DNA of 64,000 nucleotides from an uncultured Endomicrobiia bacterium (GCA_937928765.1 CALFVX010000017.1:23615-87614); one strand, 5' to 3'. Positions 18,976-27,886 are shown, numbered from the stretch's first letter. A program made the numbers and translations. Notes: a model not told the origin generated them from the sequence alone.

Positions 18976-19245
18976 TTAATATGGTGGTGCGCGAGAGAAA
19001 ACTAAATCAAAAAAGATAGTTAAAGGAAGTTTTAAAAAAGTTATTTTTAATATAAAGACAAAAATTATCAAAAAAACAAAATTTTGAAAGTTAACTGTTA
19101 AGTTTTTAAATTGCTCTGTTATAATACATATTAAACATCTATACTCTTCATCTGAAAGAGAATCATGTAAATGAATATGCGAGATTATTTCAAAAGAAGT
19201 AAACAAAAACAAAAAAATTATAAGTAATAGTAAGTTTTTCTTCAT
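18976..19245 (-). CDS. Small membrane protein with His/Cys motif (DUF2946-like)
   Basis: 89 residues from ATG 19245. A hydrophobic N-terminal leader is followed by 'HIHLHDSLSDEEYRCLICI', a HxHxH...CxxC arrangement, then a second hydrophobic helix, and the chain ends with SRAPPY. The RAPP-type ending and metal motif recall the small DUF2946-like proteins encoded beside copper or zinc genes. First gene of the znu operon here; it might sense or hand over metal. Function is inferred from context only. Confidence 0.5.
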   Translation of the reverse strand: MKKNLLLLIIFLFLFTSFEIISHIHLHDSLSDEEYRCLICIITEQFKNLTVNFQNFVFLIIFVFILKITFLKLPLTIFFDLVFSRAPPY

Positions 19246-19289
19246 ATTAATTATATTATCAAAATTATTTTTAAAAATCAACCTAATTA

Positions 19290-19318
19290 TTGAGATTTAT
19301 AGCAGATTTTAGTATAAT
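19290..19318 (+). promoter_or_regulatory. Sigma-70-type promoter of the M23 peptidase gene, near-leaderless
   Basis: TTGAGA at 19290-19295 and TATAAT at 19313-19318 are separated by 17 bp. Transcription would start near 19325, only a few bases before the ATG at 19330, and no ribosome binding site is present. This suggests a leaderless or nearly leaderless mRNA. The 84-bp gap is shared with the divergent znu operon and is the likely place for a zinc-regulator site, though I see no clear dyad. Confidence 0.55.
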
Positions 19319-19329
19319 TTATAAAAATT

Positions 19330-20517
19330 ATGAAAAAAATCTACAGAATATTTTTTTTAATTTTACAACTACCAATATTTATTTTTTTATTTTCTTGTGT
19401 TAAAAATGATAAAAAAAATTCTGTTGAAGTTATAGTTTCAACGGGAACAATTAAATCAGGTGATATTTTAGAAAATATTTTTAAAAACAAAAATTTTAAT
19501 AAAAACGATATAAAAAATATAATTTCAACAATAAATAAAAATTATGATATAAGAAAAATCTTTCCTAAAGATTACTACGAAATTTTTTACACAACCTTCA
19601 ATACTATAGTAAAATTCAATTATTGGTTGAATCCGTCAGAGTATTTCTCAGTTATAAAATCTAGTAATGAAATTTTTGAATTCAGTAGAATGAAACTAAA
19701 TTACAAAGAAAATTTAGTTATAAAAGATGGTGAAGTTGAAGATTATTTGTGGAATGCTATGATAAAGCAAGATATTACTCCAGAAACTATACTTAATTTC
19801 ACAGACATCTTTTCCTGGCAGATAGATTTTTTAACAGAAGTAAGAAATGGAGATAAATTTAAAATTGCATATAAACAACTTGAATATGAAAATGGATATA
19901 AAAAGGATGGAAATATTTTAGCAGCAAAATATTCTGGCAAAGCTACAAATAAACATATAGCCTTCTATTTTGAAAGTAAAGATGGAAACTTTAAAGGATA
20001 TTTTTCAGAAGATGGTAAATCAGTCAAAAAAATATTTTTAAGGGCACCACTTAACTATAGAAGAATTTCTTCAGGATTTACAAAGAAAAGGTTTCATCCG
20101 ATATTACGTATTTTTAGGCCACATCATGGGACTGATTTTGTAGCACCTATTGGTACACCAATAGTCTCTATAGGTGATGGTGTTATAGAATACGCAGGAT
20201 GGAAAACCGGTTATGGCAATGTTGTAATAATAAGGCATAATTCAACATATAAAACATTATATGGGCATCTTTTAAAAATAGAAAAAAATATAAAGCCAAA
20301 GACAAAAGTTTTCCAAGGACAACTCATTGGCTATCTTGGTTCCACAGGTATTTCTACAGGACCACATTTACACTTTGAGATTCATGTAAACAATAAACCA
20401 ACAAATTTTTTTTCTTTAAAATTTCCGCCATCAGAAAGTATACCTGAAAAATATAAAGCTGAATTTGAACAAACAAAGCAAATTTTGTTGAAATATTTAG
20501 AAGAAAAAATAAACTAA
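19330..20517 (+). CDS. M23-family peptidoglycan endopeptidase lipoprotein (MepM-like)
   Basis: 395 residues: lipoprotein signal (FLFSC), an OapA/LysM-like beta domain (about 30-230) and a C-terminal LytM/M23 domain. The zinc motif is 'HHGTDFVAPIGTPI' with the HLHFEIH motif ('GPHLHFEIHVN'), both complete. It would cut peptide cross-links to let the cell wall expand. It is divergent from the ZnuABC operon, the same arrangement as mepM (yebA) and znuA in enterobacteria, where the zinc peptidase is under zinc control. The similarity of order suggests conserved co-regulation. Confidence 0.88.
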   Translation: MKKIYRIFFLILQLPIFIFLFSCVKNDKKNSVEVIVSTGTIKSGDILENIFKNKNFNKNDIKNIISTINKNYDIRKIFPKDYYEIFYTTFNTIVKFNYWLNPSEYFSVIKSSNEIFEFSRMKLNYKENLVIKDGEVEDYLWNAMIKQDITPETILNFTDIFSWQIDFLTEVRNGDKFKIAYKQLEYENGYKKDGNILAAKYSGKATNKHIAFYFESKDGNFKGYFSEDGKSVKKIFLRAPLNYRRISSGFTKKRFHPILRIFRPHHGTDFVAPIGTPIVSIGDGVIEYAGWKTGYGNVVIIRHNSTYKTLYGHLLKIEKNIKPKTKVFQGQLIGYLGSTGISTGPHLHFEIHVNNKPTNFFSLKFPPSESIPEKYKAEFEQTKQILLKYLEEKIN

Positions 20518-20547
20518 ATTAAATATTTTTTAATTAATCTGTCTTTG

Positions 20548-21153
20548 CTATTTATTTTCTGTAGCAACAAAATAAATCTTTTTGTTATCTAAAAATTCTT
20601 TTATTGTAAATTTTATTTTTTTAAACCATAAGAAAAGCTTATATTCTTCAGGCAAAAGGTCATCTTTTATAACACCACCTGTTTTTATATGATTTTTATT
20701 AACTATATTTTTATTTTCTGAATGCACAATAACAAAATATCCTTTAGGTTTTAATACTCTTTTTATCTCTTTTAATACTTTTAACTTATAAACAAAATGT
20801 GGGAATGTATCAAAACATACAATGCAATTGAATTTTTTGTTTTTAAACGGCATATTATATGCATTAGCTTTTATATATAAAAATTTATCGCCAAACTTTT
20901 CTTTTGCTTTATTTAACATTTTTTCTGAAAAATCTAATGCATATACTTCACCTTTATCCCCTACAATAGATTTTAAATATGGCAACAAAATCCCTGTACC
21001 ACAACCTAAATCTAATACTACATCATTATGTTTTATGAATTTTTTTAACAAAGGGAAGATTTTTTTCTCAATTATTTTTTTTCTTTTTATAAAATTTTTA
21101 GATTCTTCAGTCCAAGAGATTGCAAGATTGTCAAAAAATTGTTTTCTGTTCAT
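20548..21153 (-). CDS. Class I SAM-dependent methyltransferase
   Basis: 201 residues of the Methyltransf_11 / UbiE-like fold. Motif I is 'VVLDLGCGTGILLPYL', motif II 'VYALDFSEKML', and 'FNCIVCFDTFPHFV' is the post-motif. Its start overlaps the end of the upstream ABC permease by 4 bp, so it is the last gene of the second metal uptake operon. Methyltransferases of this kind are found beside metal ABC genes in other genomes, but no substrate is known. It could act on a metallophore or on nothing related to metals. Confidence 0.75.
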   Translation of the reverse strand: MNRKQFFDNLAISWTEESKNFIKRKKIIEKKIFPLLKKFIKHNDVVLDLGCGTGILLPYLKSIVGDKGEVYALDFSEKMLNKAKEKFGDKFLYIKANAYNMPFKNKKFNCIVCFDTFPHFVYKLKVLKEIKRVLKPKGYFVIVHSENKNIVNKNHIKTGGVIKDDLLPEEYKLFLWFKKIKFTIKEFLDNKKIYFVATENK

Positions 21154-21947
21154 AATAGATAATTTCTTTTAGGTGATATTAATAAACTTATAAAATAAAT
21201 TAAATTTGCAAAAATAATTATAGTTGCTGCTGTAGGTAAAGATAAAAAATAAGAAATAATAAGTCCAAATATAGAAGATATCAATGCGAAAATTATTGAT
21301 AAAATATACATTGTCTTTAAATTATAAGTCAGCTGATATGAAGTTAAAGCAGGCAAAGTAATCAAACTAAAAACCAAGATGCCGCCTATATAATTAAGAT
21401 TTACTGCAACTGTTATACTACATAAAAACAGTAAACTATAAAAAATAAATTTTTCATATATCCCAACAGATTTAGCAATTTCACGATTAAACAATACAGC
21501 AAAAATTTCTTTATTAAACAAAATTATAAAAATAACTATTACAATAAAAATAATGCTTAAAACAAATAAAGAAGTCCAATTTACTGCAAGAATGTTTCCC
21601 CAAAGAAAATTCAAAATTTCATTTTTTGGCCATTTGATTAATCCTGCTAAAAGAAAACTCAAACCTAAAACAAAAGAAAAAATTATACTTGTAGAGATGT
21701 TCAAAGAGATGTTTCCTTCTTCAGCTAAAGGTCCTATAAACATAGAAAAAGTTATGCAAAAAATTATTGATGATAGCAGTGGATTTATATTAGATAAAAT
21801 TCCAAAAATTGCACCTAAAAATGCTGAGTGTGCCATTGCAACACTTATGAAAGGAATATTTAACAATACAACCCATACGCTTACAATACCGCAAATTATA
21901 CCACTCAAAATTGAAACTAAAAAAATTCTTAAAAAAAATTGGTTCAT
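21150..21947 (-). CDS. ABC-3 family metal transporter permease (second system)
   Basis: 265 residues with eight or nine membrane helices, ABC-3 family. Landmarks are 'PFISVAMAHSAFLGAIFG' near the start and 'YIGGILVFSLITLPALTSYQLT' near the C-terminus. It pairs with the ATPase 3 bp upstream and the binding protein before that. It is a paralogue of the permease at 15320, clearly diverged. The context with NikR suggests nickel, but zinc or cobalt are also possible. Confidence 0.83.
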   Translation of the reverse strand: MNQFFLRIFLVSILSGIICGIVSVWVVLLNIPFISVAMAHSAFLGAIFGILSNINPLLSSIIFCITFSMFIGPLAEEGNISLNISTSIIFSFVLGLSFLLAGLIKWPKNEILNFLWGNILAVNWTSLFVLSIIFIVIVIFIILFNKEIFAVLFNREIAKSVGIYEKFIFYSLLFLCSITVAVNLNYIGGILVFSLITLPALTSYQLTYNLKTMYILSIIFALISSIFGLIISYFLSLPTAATIIIFANLIYFISLLISPKRNYLL

Positions 21948-21950
21948 CTT

Positions 21951-22739
21951 TTAAGGATGTATAGGATCTATGTGAAAATGTCTTTTATTGTCTATATTTT
22001 CTACTTGGACCTCACATTCATAAAGATTTGACAAAAAATCTTTTCTTAAAACTTCATCTGGTTTACCAGAGGATATTATTTTCCCATTTTTTAAAAGTAT
22101 TATTTTATTACAACAACTTTGGATATGATTTAAAATATGTGTTACACAAATTGTAGTTATATTTTTTTGCTTATAAATATTTTCTATAATATCTAACAGC
22201 TCATATTGAGATTTTGGGTCTAAATTTGATGTTGGTTCATCTAATATTAAAATTTTTGGTTGTTGGACGAGAACTCTTGCAATGTGTACTTTTTGAAATT
22301 CTCCACCGGAAAGATGTCCTATGGGTTTTTCTGTCAAACTATCAATTTTTAAAAAACTTATTACTTCATCAATTATAATTTTATCTTCATAGTTAAGGTT
22401 CTTAAAAAATCCAAGTTTGCCAAACCTACCTAAAGAAATTATGTCTTTTACTAAAAAAGGTAGTTTTTTATCTATTAAATAATTTTGTGCTACATATCCA
22501 ATTTCCTTTCTTACCTCAACAATATTTTTTCTACAAAGTTTTTTTCCAAACACATAAACCTCTCCAAAAGAAACTTTCTTTAACCCACTTATAACATTAA
22601 GCAAAGAACTTTTACCAGCACCATTAGGTCCAATAATAGTAAGAAAAGTTTTTTCTTCTAAGTCTAAATTTATATCTTCCAATATTATCTTTTTTTTACC
22701 ATACCACAACCAAACATTTTTCAATTCTATTACTTTCAC
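21951..22739 (-). CDS. ABC metal transporter ATP-binding protein (second system)
   Basis: 262 residues. Walker A is 'IIGPNGAGKSSLLNVI', signature 'HLSGGEFQKVHIARVL', Walker B 'PKILILDEPTSNLDPK' and H-loop 'VTHILNHIQ'. A C-terminal tail ends with a His-containing stretch (KRHFHIDPIHP), unusual for the family and possibly metal-binding. It overlaps the binding-protein gene by 4 bp. Confidence 0.87.
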   Translation of the reverse strand: MKVIELKNVWLWYGKKKIILEDINLDLEEKTFLTIIGPNGAGKSSLLNVISGLKKVSFGEVYVFGKKLCRKNIVEVRKEIGYVAQNYLIDKKLPFLVKDIISLGRFGKLGFFKNLNYEDKIIIDEVISFLKIDSLTEKPIGHLSGGEFQKVHIARVLVQQPKILILDEPTSNLDPKSQYELLDIIENIYKQKNITTICVTHILNHIQSCCNKIILLKNGKIISSGKPDEVLRKDFLSNLYECEVQVENIDNKRHFHIDPIHP

Positions 22740-23509
22740 TTCAATACCTTTTCAATTTTATAGATGTTTTCTTTAAATGTATTAATATAATTATCTTTTA
22801 CAAAATTTGTTAAAACAATATGTTTTATTCTAAGATCTTTTGCAAGCTGTTTTGTAATTTTATAACCACTTTGTAGGTTGTCTGCTACAAAAATAATTTT
22901 TCCATACATTGAAAAAATATTTTTGAAATCTTTTAAACTCACCTCTTCTTGTCTAGGATAAGAATATATAACTTCAAAACCTAACCAGTTAAGAAATTCT
23001 TTTTGATGTTCAGAAGAAATCACTTTATAACCTTTGTATTTTACAAATTTTTGTTTTATTTCTCTAACATACTCATTTACTTTATTTTCGTATTCTTCAT
23101 AATTTTTCTCAAAGTATTCTTTATTTTCTGGCTGAAGTTCACATAGAAGTTTAAAAATTTCTTTACCAACAGTAAGATTTGTTTCTGGCAACATAAGATT
23201 TTTATCAACAGAAATTTTATAAATTTTTTTTGTTTTATCTAAAATTTTTTTCACCCAAATTTCCCAACCATGATAAATAAACAGATCTGCATCAAAAATA
23301 TTTTTTAAATCTTTTATAGACAAATCAAAATGTCCAGGACAAGTACTATAAGGTATTATGTTGATAACTTCTGCTTTATTTTTTACAATCTCCTTAACAA
23401 TTGCAGAAATATTTGTAGTAGTTGAAACAACTTTTATTTTCTTTGTTTCAGAATTAATAAACTGTGTTAAAAAAATTAATATTAAAATAATAAACTTTAT
23501 TTTTTTCAT
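22736..23509 (-). CDS. Metal-binding periplasmic protein of the ZnuA (A-1) family, short form
   Basis: 257 residues, signal sequence 'KFIILILIFLTQFINSETKK'. It has the A-1 fold but is shorter than ZnuA. Candidate ligands are His in 'YSTCPGHFDLSIKDL', His in 'IYHGWEIWVKK' and His in 'VISSEHQKEFLNWLG'. The first ligand block includes a Cys (STCPGH). Together with the TonB receptor and NikR this is likely the periplasmic part of a nickel uptake system; the metal is inferred from context. Confidence 0.78.
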   Translation of the reverse strand: MKKIKFIILILIFLTQFINSETKKIKVVSTTTNISAIVKEIVKNKAEVINIIPYSTCPGHFDLSIKDLKNIFDADLFIYHGWEIWVKKILDKTKKIYKISVDKNLMLPETNLTVGKEIFKLLCELQPENKEYFEKNYEEYENKVNEYVREIKQKFVKYKGYKVISSEHQKEFLNWLGFEVIYSYPRQEEVSLKDFKNIFSMYGKIIFVADNLQSGYKITKQLAKDLRIKHIVLTNFVKDNYINTFKENIYKIEKVLK

Positions 23510-23515
23510 AAAAGT

Positions 23516-25306
23516 TTAAAAATTACATACTACACCTAACCCAAAAGTTCTTTTCGGCATTTGATAAATCCCACTTGCAGAAGGTACTTCTGTATAAATT
23601 TTGTATTCTATATCAAAAATATTATCAACAGTAGCATAAATATTTAAATTTTTCATTACCTCATAATTAAGCTTTAAATTTGTAACATTATAATCATCAA
23701 TTCTTTCTTTTACATTATTTGAAAGATAATAATACTCGCTCACATATTCGTTATACAAACTGCTACTTAATCTTCTAATATTAAAGCTTACTAAACCTAC
23801 CACTTTGTTCTTAGGTTGAGCAACAACTTTGTCTTTTGTATCAATATATCCGTAACTTAGATAAAAATTTAAAAATTTCAAAGGATTTATTTCTGTAATT
23901 ATTTCTAAACCATCAAAGTCAAACTTTCCTATGTTTTTTTTCTTGCCAGAAACAACTTGTATTAAATCTTCTCCTTTCATATTAAAAACTGTAAAATCAA
24001 AATATATAATATCAAATAATTTATTTCTTACACCAAACTCTATATTTGTCACTTTTTCAGGTTTCAACTCAGTATTTGAATTATTAAAAAGGAACAAATC
24101 GTTAATATGTGGTGGTCTAAAACTGTTTGTCCAAAAGGTTCTTAGTGTTGTATTTTTAGATAATTCAAAAACAACTCCTGCTTTTGGTGTTAAAAAACTT
24201 TTAGCATATTCGTCATAATGATATCTTAAACCAAAATTAAGAGTAAATTTTTTAAACAATATATGCCTATCATCAAAATAAAGACCGTAGTCATATTTCT
24301 TATATTCTTTTAAAAAATTTTGTGGTGCACCAGAAATTACCTCGCCCCATTGGTTTCTAAAATCAAAGCCATAGGTTAAAATATTATCTCTAAACAAAAC
24401 ACTATTTCCATAAACCATAACACCATCTGTTATATCTTTAGAATGCCACCCGTCAGAAAATTTGTGTTCACCAAAACTGCGATAAAATTTTGTTGTTAAA
24501 TTCATAAATTTAAAATTATCTTCATAATTTAAATCTAACGAACCACGATTATAGTCATTCCAAGTACCTACGGATGCAGGCAAAGGTTCATACTTTATAC
24601 CATCAAAATATTTAAAAGAAAAATTTAGTTTTGAAGTATTAAAGAAATTATAACCTACAGATCCGCTAAAATCTGTTGCTTTATACGAAGAATTTGTTGT
24701 ATGCCCATCAGAATATCTTCTGTCTGCTGAAATAAAATAATTAAATTTAGAAAAATTTTGTCCTAACTGAAACCTACCTATTTCAGTGTTATAAGAACCA
24801 CCATATAGATTTAAACTTGCTTCAAAATCTTTCTTTGTTTTTTGAGTAATAATATTAACAATACCACCAAATGCTTCAGGACCATATACAACAGATTCTG
24901 GTCCACGAATTATTTCTATTCTGTCTACATTGTTGAAAGGCAAAGTATTAGTTACTGAACATCCAAAAATAGACATCTTATCTGGCCTACCATCTATAAA
25001 AATTCCAAGCCGTCTTCCGTTATCACCTAAACCACGAATATTTACATCTGCTCTGCCAAAAGCAGAAGTTTTTGTTATAAAAACTCCAGGGATTAATTCT
25101 AATATATCAGTCGTCTGATAAAAGTTTAAAACTTTTATATCTTCTTTAGTTAAAACAGAACATGACAACGGCAAACTTCTTATTTCCATATCATATCTTG
25201 TAGGAGTAGAAACAATTCTTTCAGCAGAAATATAAATTTCTTGTTGTTGAGCAAAAGATAAAGTCGTAAATAAAATTATTAGAACAAAAATTAAAAACAT
25301 TTTCAT
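23516..25306 (-). CDS. TonB-dependent outer-membrane receptor for a metal or metal complex
   Basis: About 596 residues. Signal peptide, TonB box region, plug domain (about 35-140: 'RSLPLSCSVLTKEDIKVLNFYQTTDILELIPG' is a split landmark; 'NVDRIEIIRGPESVVYGPEAFGGIVNI' is the plug end), then a 22-strand barrel ending in 'RTFGLGVVCNF' with terminal Phe. ATG 25306 is chosen because GGAGG lies 8 bp upstream. It is the first gene of the second metal operon and is preceded by a long AT-rich gap with a candidate NikR site. NikR-controlled TonB receptors for nickel are known in Helicobacter; I infer the same role here. Confidence 0.85.
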   Translation of the reverse strand: MKMFLIFVLIILFTTLSFAQQQEIYISAERIVSTPTRYDMEIRSLPLSCSVLTKEDIKVLNFYQTTDILELIPGVFITKTSAFGRADVNIRGLGDNGRRLGIFIDGRPDKMSIFGCSVTNTLPFNNVDRIEIIRGPESVVYGPEAFGGIVNIITQKTKKDFEASLNLYGGSYNTEIGRFQLGQNFSKFNYFISADRRYSDGHTTNSSYKATDFSGSVGYNFFNTSKLNFSFKYFDGIKYEPLPASVGTWNDYNRGSLDLNYEDNFKFMNLTTKFYRSFGEHKFSDGWHSKDITDGVMVYGNSVLFRDNILTYGFDFRNQWGEVISGAPQNFLKEYKKYDYGLYFDDRHILFKKFTLNFGLRYHYDEYAKSFLTPKAGVVFELSKNTTLRTFWTNSFRPPHINDLFLFNNSNTELKPEKVTNIEFGVRNKLFDIIYFDFTVFNMKGEDLIQVVSGKKKNIGKFDFDGLEIITEINPLKFLNFYLSYGYIDTKDKVVAQPKNKVVGLVSFNIRRLSSSLYNEYVSEYYYLSNNVKERIDDYNVTNLKLNYEVMKNLNIYATVDNIFDIEYKIYTEVPSASGIYQMPKRTFGLGVVCNF

Positions 25307-25653
25307 AAATTTTACCTCCATTATATAAAATTTTTGTTAACTTTATTAACTTACTAACTTTTTATAAATTGCATCATACTTTCTACCAATTAAATATGAA
25401 ATCAAAATAGATTAAACAACTTAATCACTATTTACTAACTTAATAAAGCTAACAACATTATATCCTTTTTTTACTTTTTCAATTTTTCGCTTCTACCAAC
25501 CATCTAATTATCTTTTTATTTATCTTAATAATTATAACTTAAAAGATTACTAAGGTTAACAAATTTATAGAAATTTTATGTGTTACTTTTATAAAATTTG
25601 TGCTACTTAAATATAGATTTTACTATGTTAACTATATTATAAAATATTTACTG
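25307..25653. other. Intergenic region between nikR and the TonB receptor
   Basis: About 347 bp without a gene, very AT-rich. It holds the candidate NikR site at 25580-25606, and repeated short words: TTACTAACTT at 25351 and 25432, and TTCTACCAA at 25381 and 25491. No RNA fold with G/C-rich stems is visible. Its length and repeats suggest a regulatory region for the receptor operon, possibly with more than one binding site. Confidence 0.4.
25580..25606. promoter_or_regulatory. Candidate NikR operator upstream of the TonB receptor operon
   Basis: GTGTTAC at 25580 and GTGCTAC at 25600, separated by 13 bp. Read on the reverse strand it is GTAGCAC-N13-GTAACAC, and aligns over about 30 bp with the site in front of nikR (26069-26095). 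The GTGTTAC/GTAACAC half-site matches the one reported for Geobacter NikR, from memory. The two halves are arranged mainly as a 20-bp-period direct repeat here, and not as a perfect dyad. Confidence 0.45.
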
Positions 25654-26061
25654 TTATAAACTTGATGTGATACTTAATGTACCGTGTTGGACACCTTTCA
25701 TTGAGGAAAGATTATCTTTTAGTTGTTTTATCAAAGACGCTTTGCCTTTTACTATTATTACTTCAAGACAATGATGATGATCTAAGTGTATGTGTAAAGA
25801 TGAAATAATTAACTTTTGATAGTTATGTTGAACATCAACAATTTTATCTACAAGTTCTCTTTTTTGATGATTATATACAATAGATATTGAACCAGCAACT
25901 ATTTTATCAGAAACCCAACTTTCTTTAACAAACTCAGCACGGATTAAATCTCTTATTGCTTCAGAACGATTTTTATAATTTTTACTTTTTATATATTTAT
26001 CAAATCTATTAAGCAGATCTCTAGGTATTGCTACACCAAAACGTTTTAATTTTGAGTTCAT
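25654..26061 (-). CDS. nikR: Nickel-responsive regulator NikR
   Basis: 135 residues. An N-terminal ribbon-helix-helix DNA-binding domain ('KRFGVAIPRDLLNRFDKYI...NRSEAIRDLIRAEF') is joined to a C-terminal ACT-like metal domain with 'SSLHIHLDHHHCLEVIIVKG', giving the conserved His and Cys nickel ligands. The length is standard. NikR represses nickel uptake genes when nickel is plentiful. It lies upstream of and in the same direction as the TonB receptor/ABC operon, which supports nickel as the substrate. A candidate operator overlaps its own start region, suggesting autoregulation. Confidence 0.93.
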   Translation of the reverse strand: MNSKLKRFGVAIPRDLLNRFDKYIKSKNYKNRSEAIRDLIRAEFVKESWVSDKIVAGSISIVYNHQKRELVDKIVDVQHNYQKLIISSLHIHLDHHHCLEVIIVKGKASLIKQLKDNLSSMKGVQHGTLSITSSL

Positions 26062-26068
26062 ATTTTTA

Positions 26069-26095
26069 GTAACACAATTTTTATTTTTGTAGCAA
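26069..26095. promoter_or_regulatory. Candidate NikR operator upstream of nikR
   Basis: GTAACAC at 26069 and GTAGCAA at 26089 with 13 bp between, starting 8 bp before the nikR ATG. It is the second copy of the element at 25580-25606 and lies in the divergent gap between nikR and the methyltransferase gene. In both copies the two halves are 20 bp apart start to start. Confidence 0.45.
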
Positions 26096-26202
26096 AAAAT
26101 TTTTTAATTTTCAATAGGTTCTAAAAATTTTTTCTTAAATTTATTTTTTACTATTAATAATTATCTTGTTTTAAAGGCTAAAATTTTATATTTTAATTTT
26201 AT

Positions 26203-26856
26203 ATGAAAGACTTTGAGGAAATAAAATTCTTTAATAAACATTACTATAAACTTGTAAAAACCTCCGGATGGCCTACAATACAGATTGATGGTATTCAGAT
26301 GCATAGAATATCAAAATTTACTCCAGAAATTGATGCATCAAAAAAAGTTGATGCCTTAAATCCAAAACCTGGAAGTTTAGTATTAGAAATTTGTACTGGA
26401 TTAGGATACACAACAATATTTTTACTTAAAAATAATTGTAGTGTTATAACTATAGAAAAAGACGAAAACGTAATATATATCGCAAAAAATAATCCTTACT
26501 CAAAACCATTATTTGACAATCTTACAGAACAACAAATTCCTTGCTTAGGTAAGGCAAGACTTATTTTTGGTGATGCCACAAAAATTATAAAAACTTTTGA
26601 AGATAAATATTTTGAATATATTCTTCATGATCCGCCAAAGTTTAACATAGCAGAAGAACTTTATTCTTATGAATTTTATAAGGATTTGTATAGGATATTA
26701 AAACCTAAAGGAAGAATTTTACATTATATTGGCTCGCCACAGATAAAGTTAAAAAATAAAAATATTATTGCAAATGTAGTTCGTAGATTAAAAGAAGTTG
26801 GATTTAAAAAAGTAGAACCTATAAAAGAAATAGAATGTTTTTTAATAACAAAATAA
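26203..26856 (+). CDS. COG2521-like (archaeal-type) methyltransferase
   Basis: 217 residues. The Rossmann methyltransferase core shows 'SLVLEICTGLGYTTIFLL' (motif I), an acidic residue after the second strand ('VITIEKDENVI') and a catalytic-site-like 'YILHDPPKF'. An N-terminal segment 'GWPTIQIDGIQMHRISKFTP' precedes it. This combination resembles the COG2521 predicted methyltransferases, which are most common in archaea, and spermidine synthase-like folds. Substrate unknown. It is divergent from nikR and starts a run into tilS; no ribosome binding site is visible before the ATG. Confidence 0.65.
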   Translation: MKDFEEIKFFNKHYYKLVKTSGWPTIQIDGIQMHRISKFTPEIDASKKVDALNPKPGSLVLEICTGLGYTTIFLLKNNCSVITIEKDENVIYIAKNNPYSKPLFDNLTEQQIPCLGKARLIFGDATKIIKTFEDKYFEYILHDPPKFNIAEELYSYEFYKDLYRILKPKGRILHYIGSPQIKLKNKNIIANVVRRLKEVGFKKVEPIKEIECFLITK

Positions 26857-26866
26857 TAAAATTTTT

Positions 26867-27886
26867 ATGAAACAAATTCCAAATAAACTCTACGAAAAAT
26901 TTGTTCTAAGATTAAAACCTATATTAACTTTATTGAATAAAACAAAAAAAGTTATTGTAAGCATATCTGGCGGTCCTGATAGTATGTTTTTGTTTTTTTT
27001 AACATATAAATTTTCATTGAAAAACTATTTTAAAATAATTCCCGTATATATAAACCATAAAGTTAGACCAAAAAAAGAAATAGAAGCCGAAATTAAAATA
27101 ATAAAAACTTTCTGTAAAGAAAAAAATTTAACTCTTATAACAGAACAAATAAATCCTAGAAAGTTTGATGAAAATACATTAAGGCAATTAAGATATGAAA
27201 AAATTTTGGAAATCTCTAAAAAACAAAACTGTCAATTAATTTTTACAGGACATACCCAAAATGATGTAGTTGAAACTTTTTTCATAAATTTATTAAGAGG
27301 TAGTGGAGTAAAAGGTCTCTGCAGTATAACACCAATAAGAGAAATTGAAAAGTCTAAAAAAAAATTTTATATAGTCCGTCCAATTATTGATATAAAAAAA
27401 GAAGAAATTATTAGAGTTTTAAAAAAACAGAATATCAAATATGTAACAGATACTACGAATTTAAAACTAAAATATACTCGAAATTTTTTAAGAAGAAAAA
27501 TATTGCCATTATTAAAAAATATAAATTCAAATTTTGAAGATAATATTTTGTCAACAATAGAAATTCTAACACAAACAAACAATTTTGTTACAAAATATGT
27601 AGAAGAAAAAATTAAAAATTTTGTAGTCCAAAAAAATTCTTGTATTTATATTGACTTGAATAAATTTTTAATGTATAATGATTTTATAAAAAAAGAGAGC
27701 TTATATAGAATCATTTCTGAAATTGCTTTAAAAAGAAATTTAAATTTTCAGCTAGGATATAAGAAAGTTGTTAATCAAGTTATAAACTTTTTAAATAGTA
27801 AGAAAAACACTTTAGATATTAATAAAAATTTAAAGTTAAAAAAATCTAATAAAAAACTTTATATCATTATTTGTGAAAAAAAATAA
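26867..27886 (+). CDS. tilS: tRNA(Ile)-lysidine synthase
   Basis: 339 residues. The PP-loop 'SISGGPDSMFLFF' lies near residues 32-44, and the family landmark 'HTQNDVVETFFINLLRGSGVKGL' (split landmark) follows. TilS converts C34 of the minor tRNA-Ile to lysidine so that it reads AUA, an essential step and in an AT-rich genome a heavily used codon. The neighbourhood tilS-hpt-ftsH is conserved in many bacteria. It overlaps hpt by 14 bp. Confidence 0.92.
   Translation: MKQIPNKLYEKFVLRLKPILTLLNKTKKVIVSISGGPDSMFLFFLTYKFSLKNYFKIIPVYINHKVRPKKEIEAEIKIIKTFCKEKNLTLITEQINPRKFDENTLRQLRYEKILEISKKQNCQLIFTGHTQNDVVETFFINLLRGSGVKGLCSITPIREIEKSKKKFYIVRPIIDIKKEEIIRVLKKQNIKYVTDTTNLKLKYTRNFLRRKILPLLKNINSNFEDNILSTIEILTQTNNFVTKYVEEKIKNFVVQKNSCIYIDLNKFLMYNDFIKKESLYRIISEIALKRNLNFQLGYKKVVNQVINFLNSKKNTLDINKNLKLKKSNKKLYIIICEKK

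Noticed and set aside
18940..18985. Possible Fur/Zur-like box (ATTATT repeats) near the end of the small His/Cys gene
   Set aside because: The pattern is only an AT-rich direct repeat downstream of a gene start in the same operon; not distinguishable from background.
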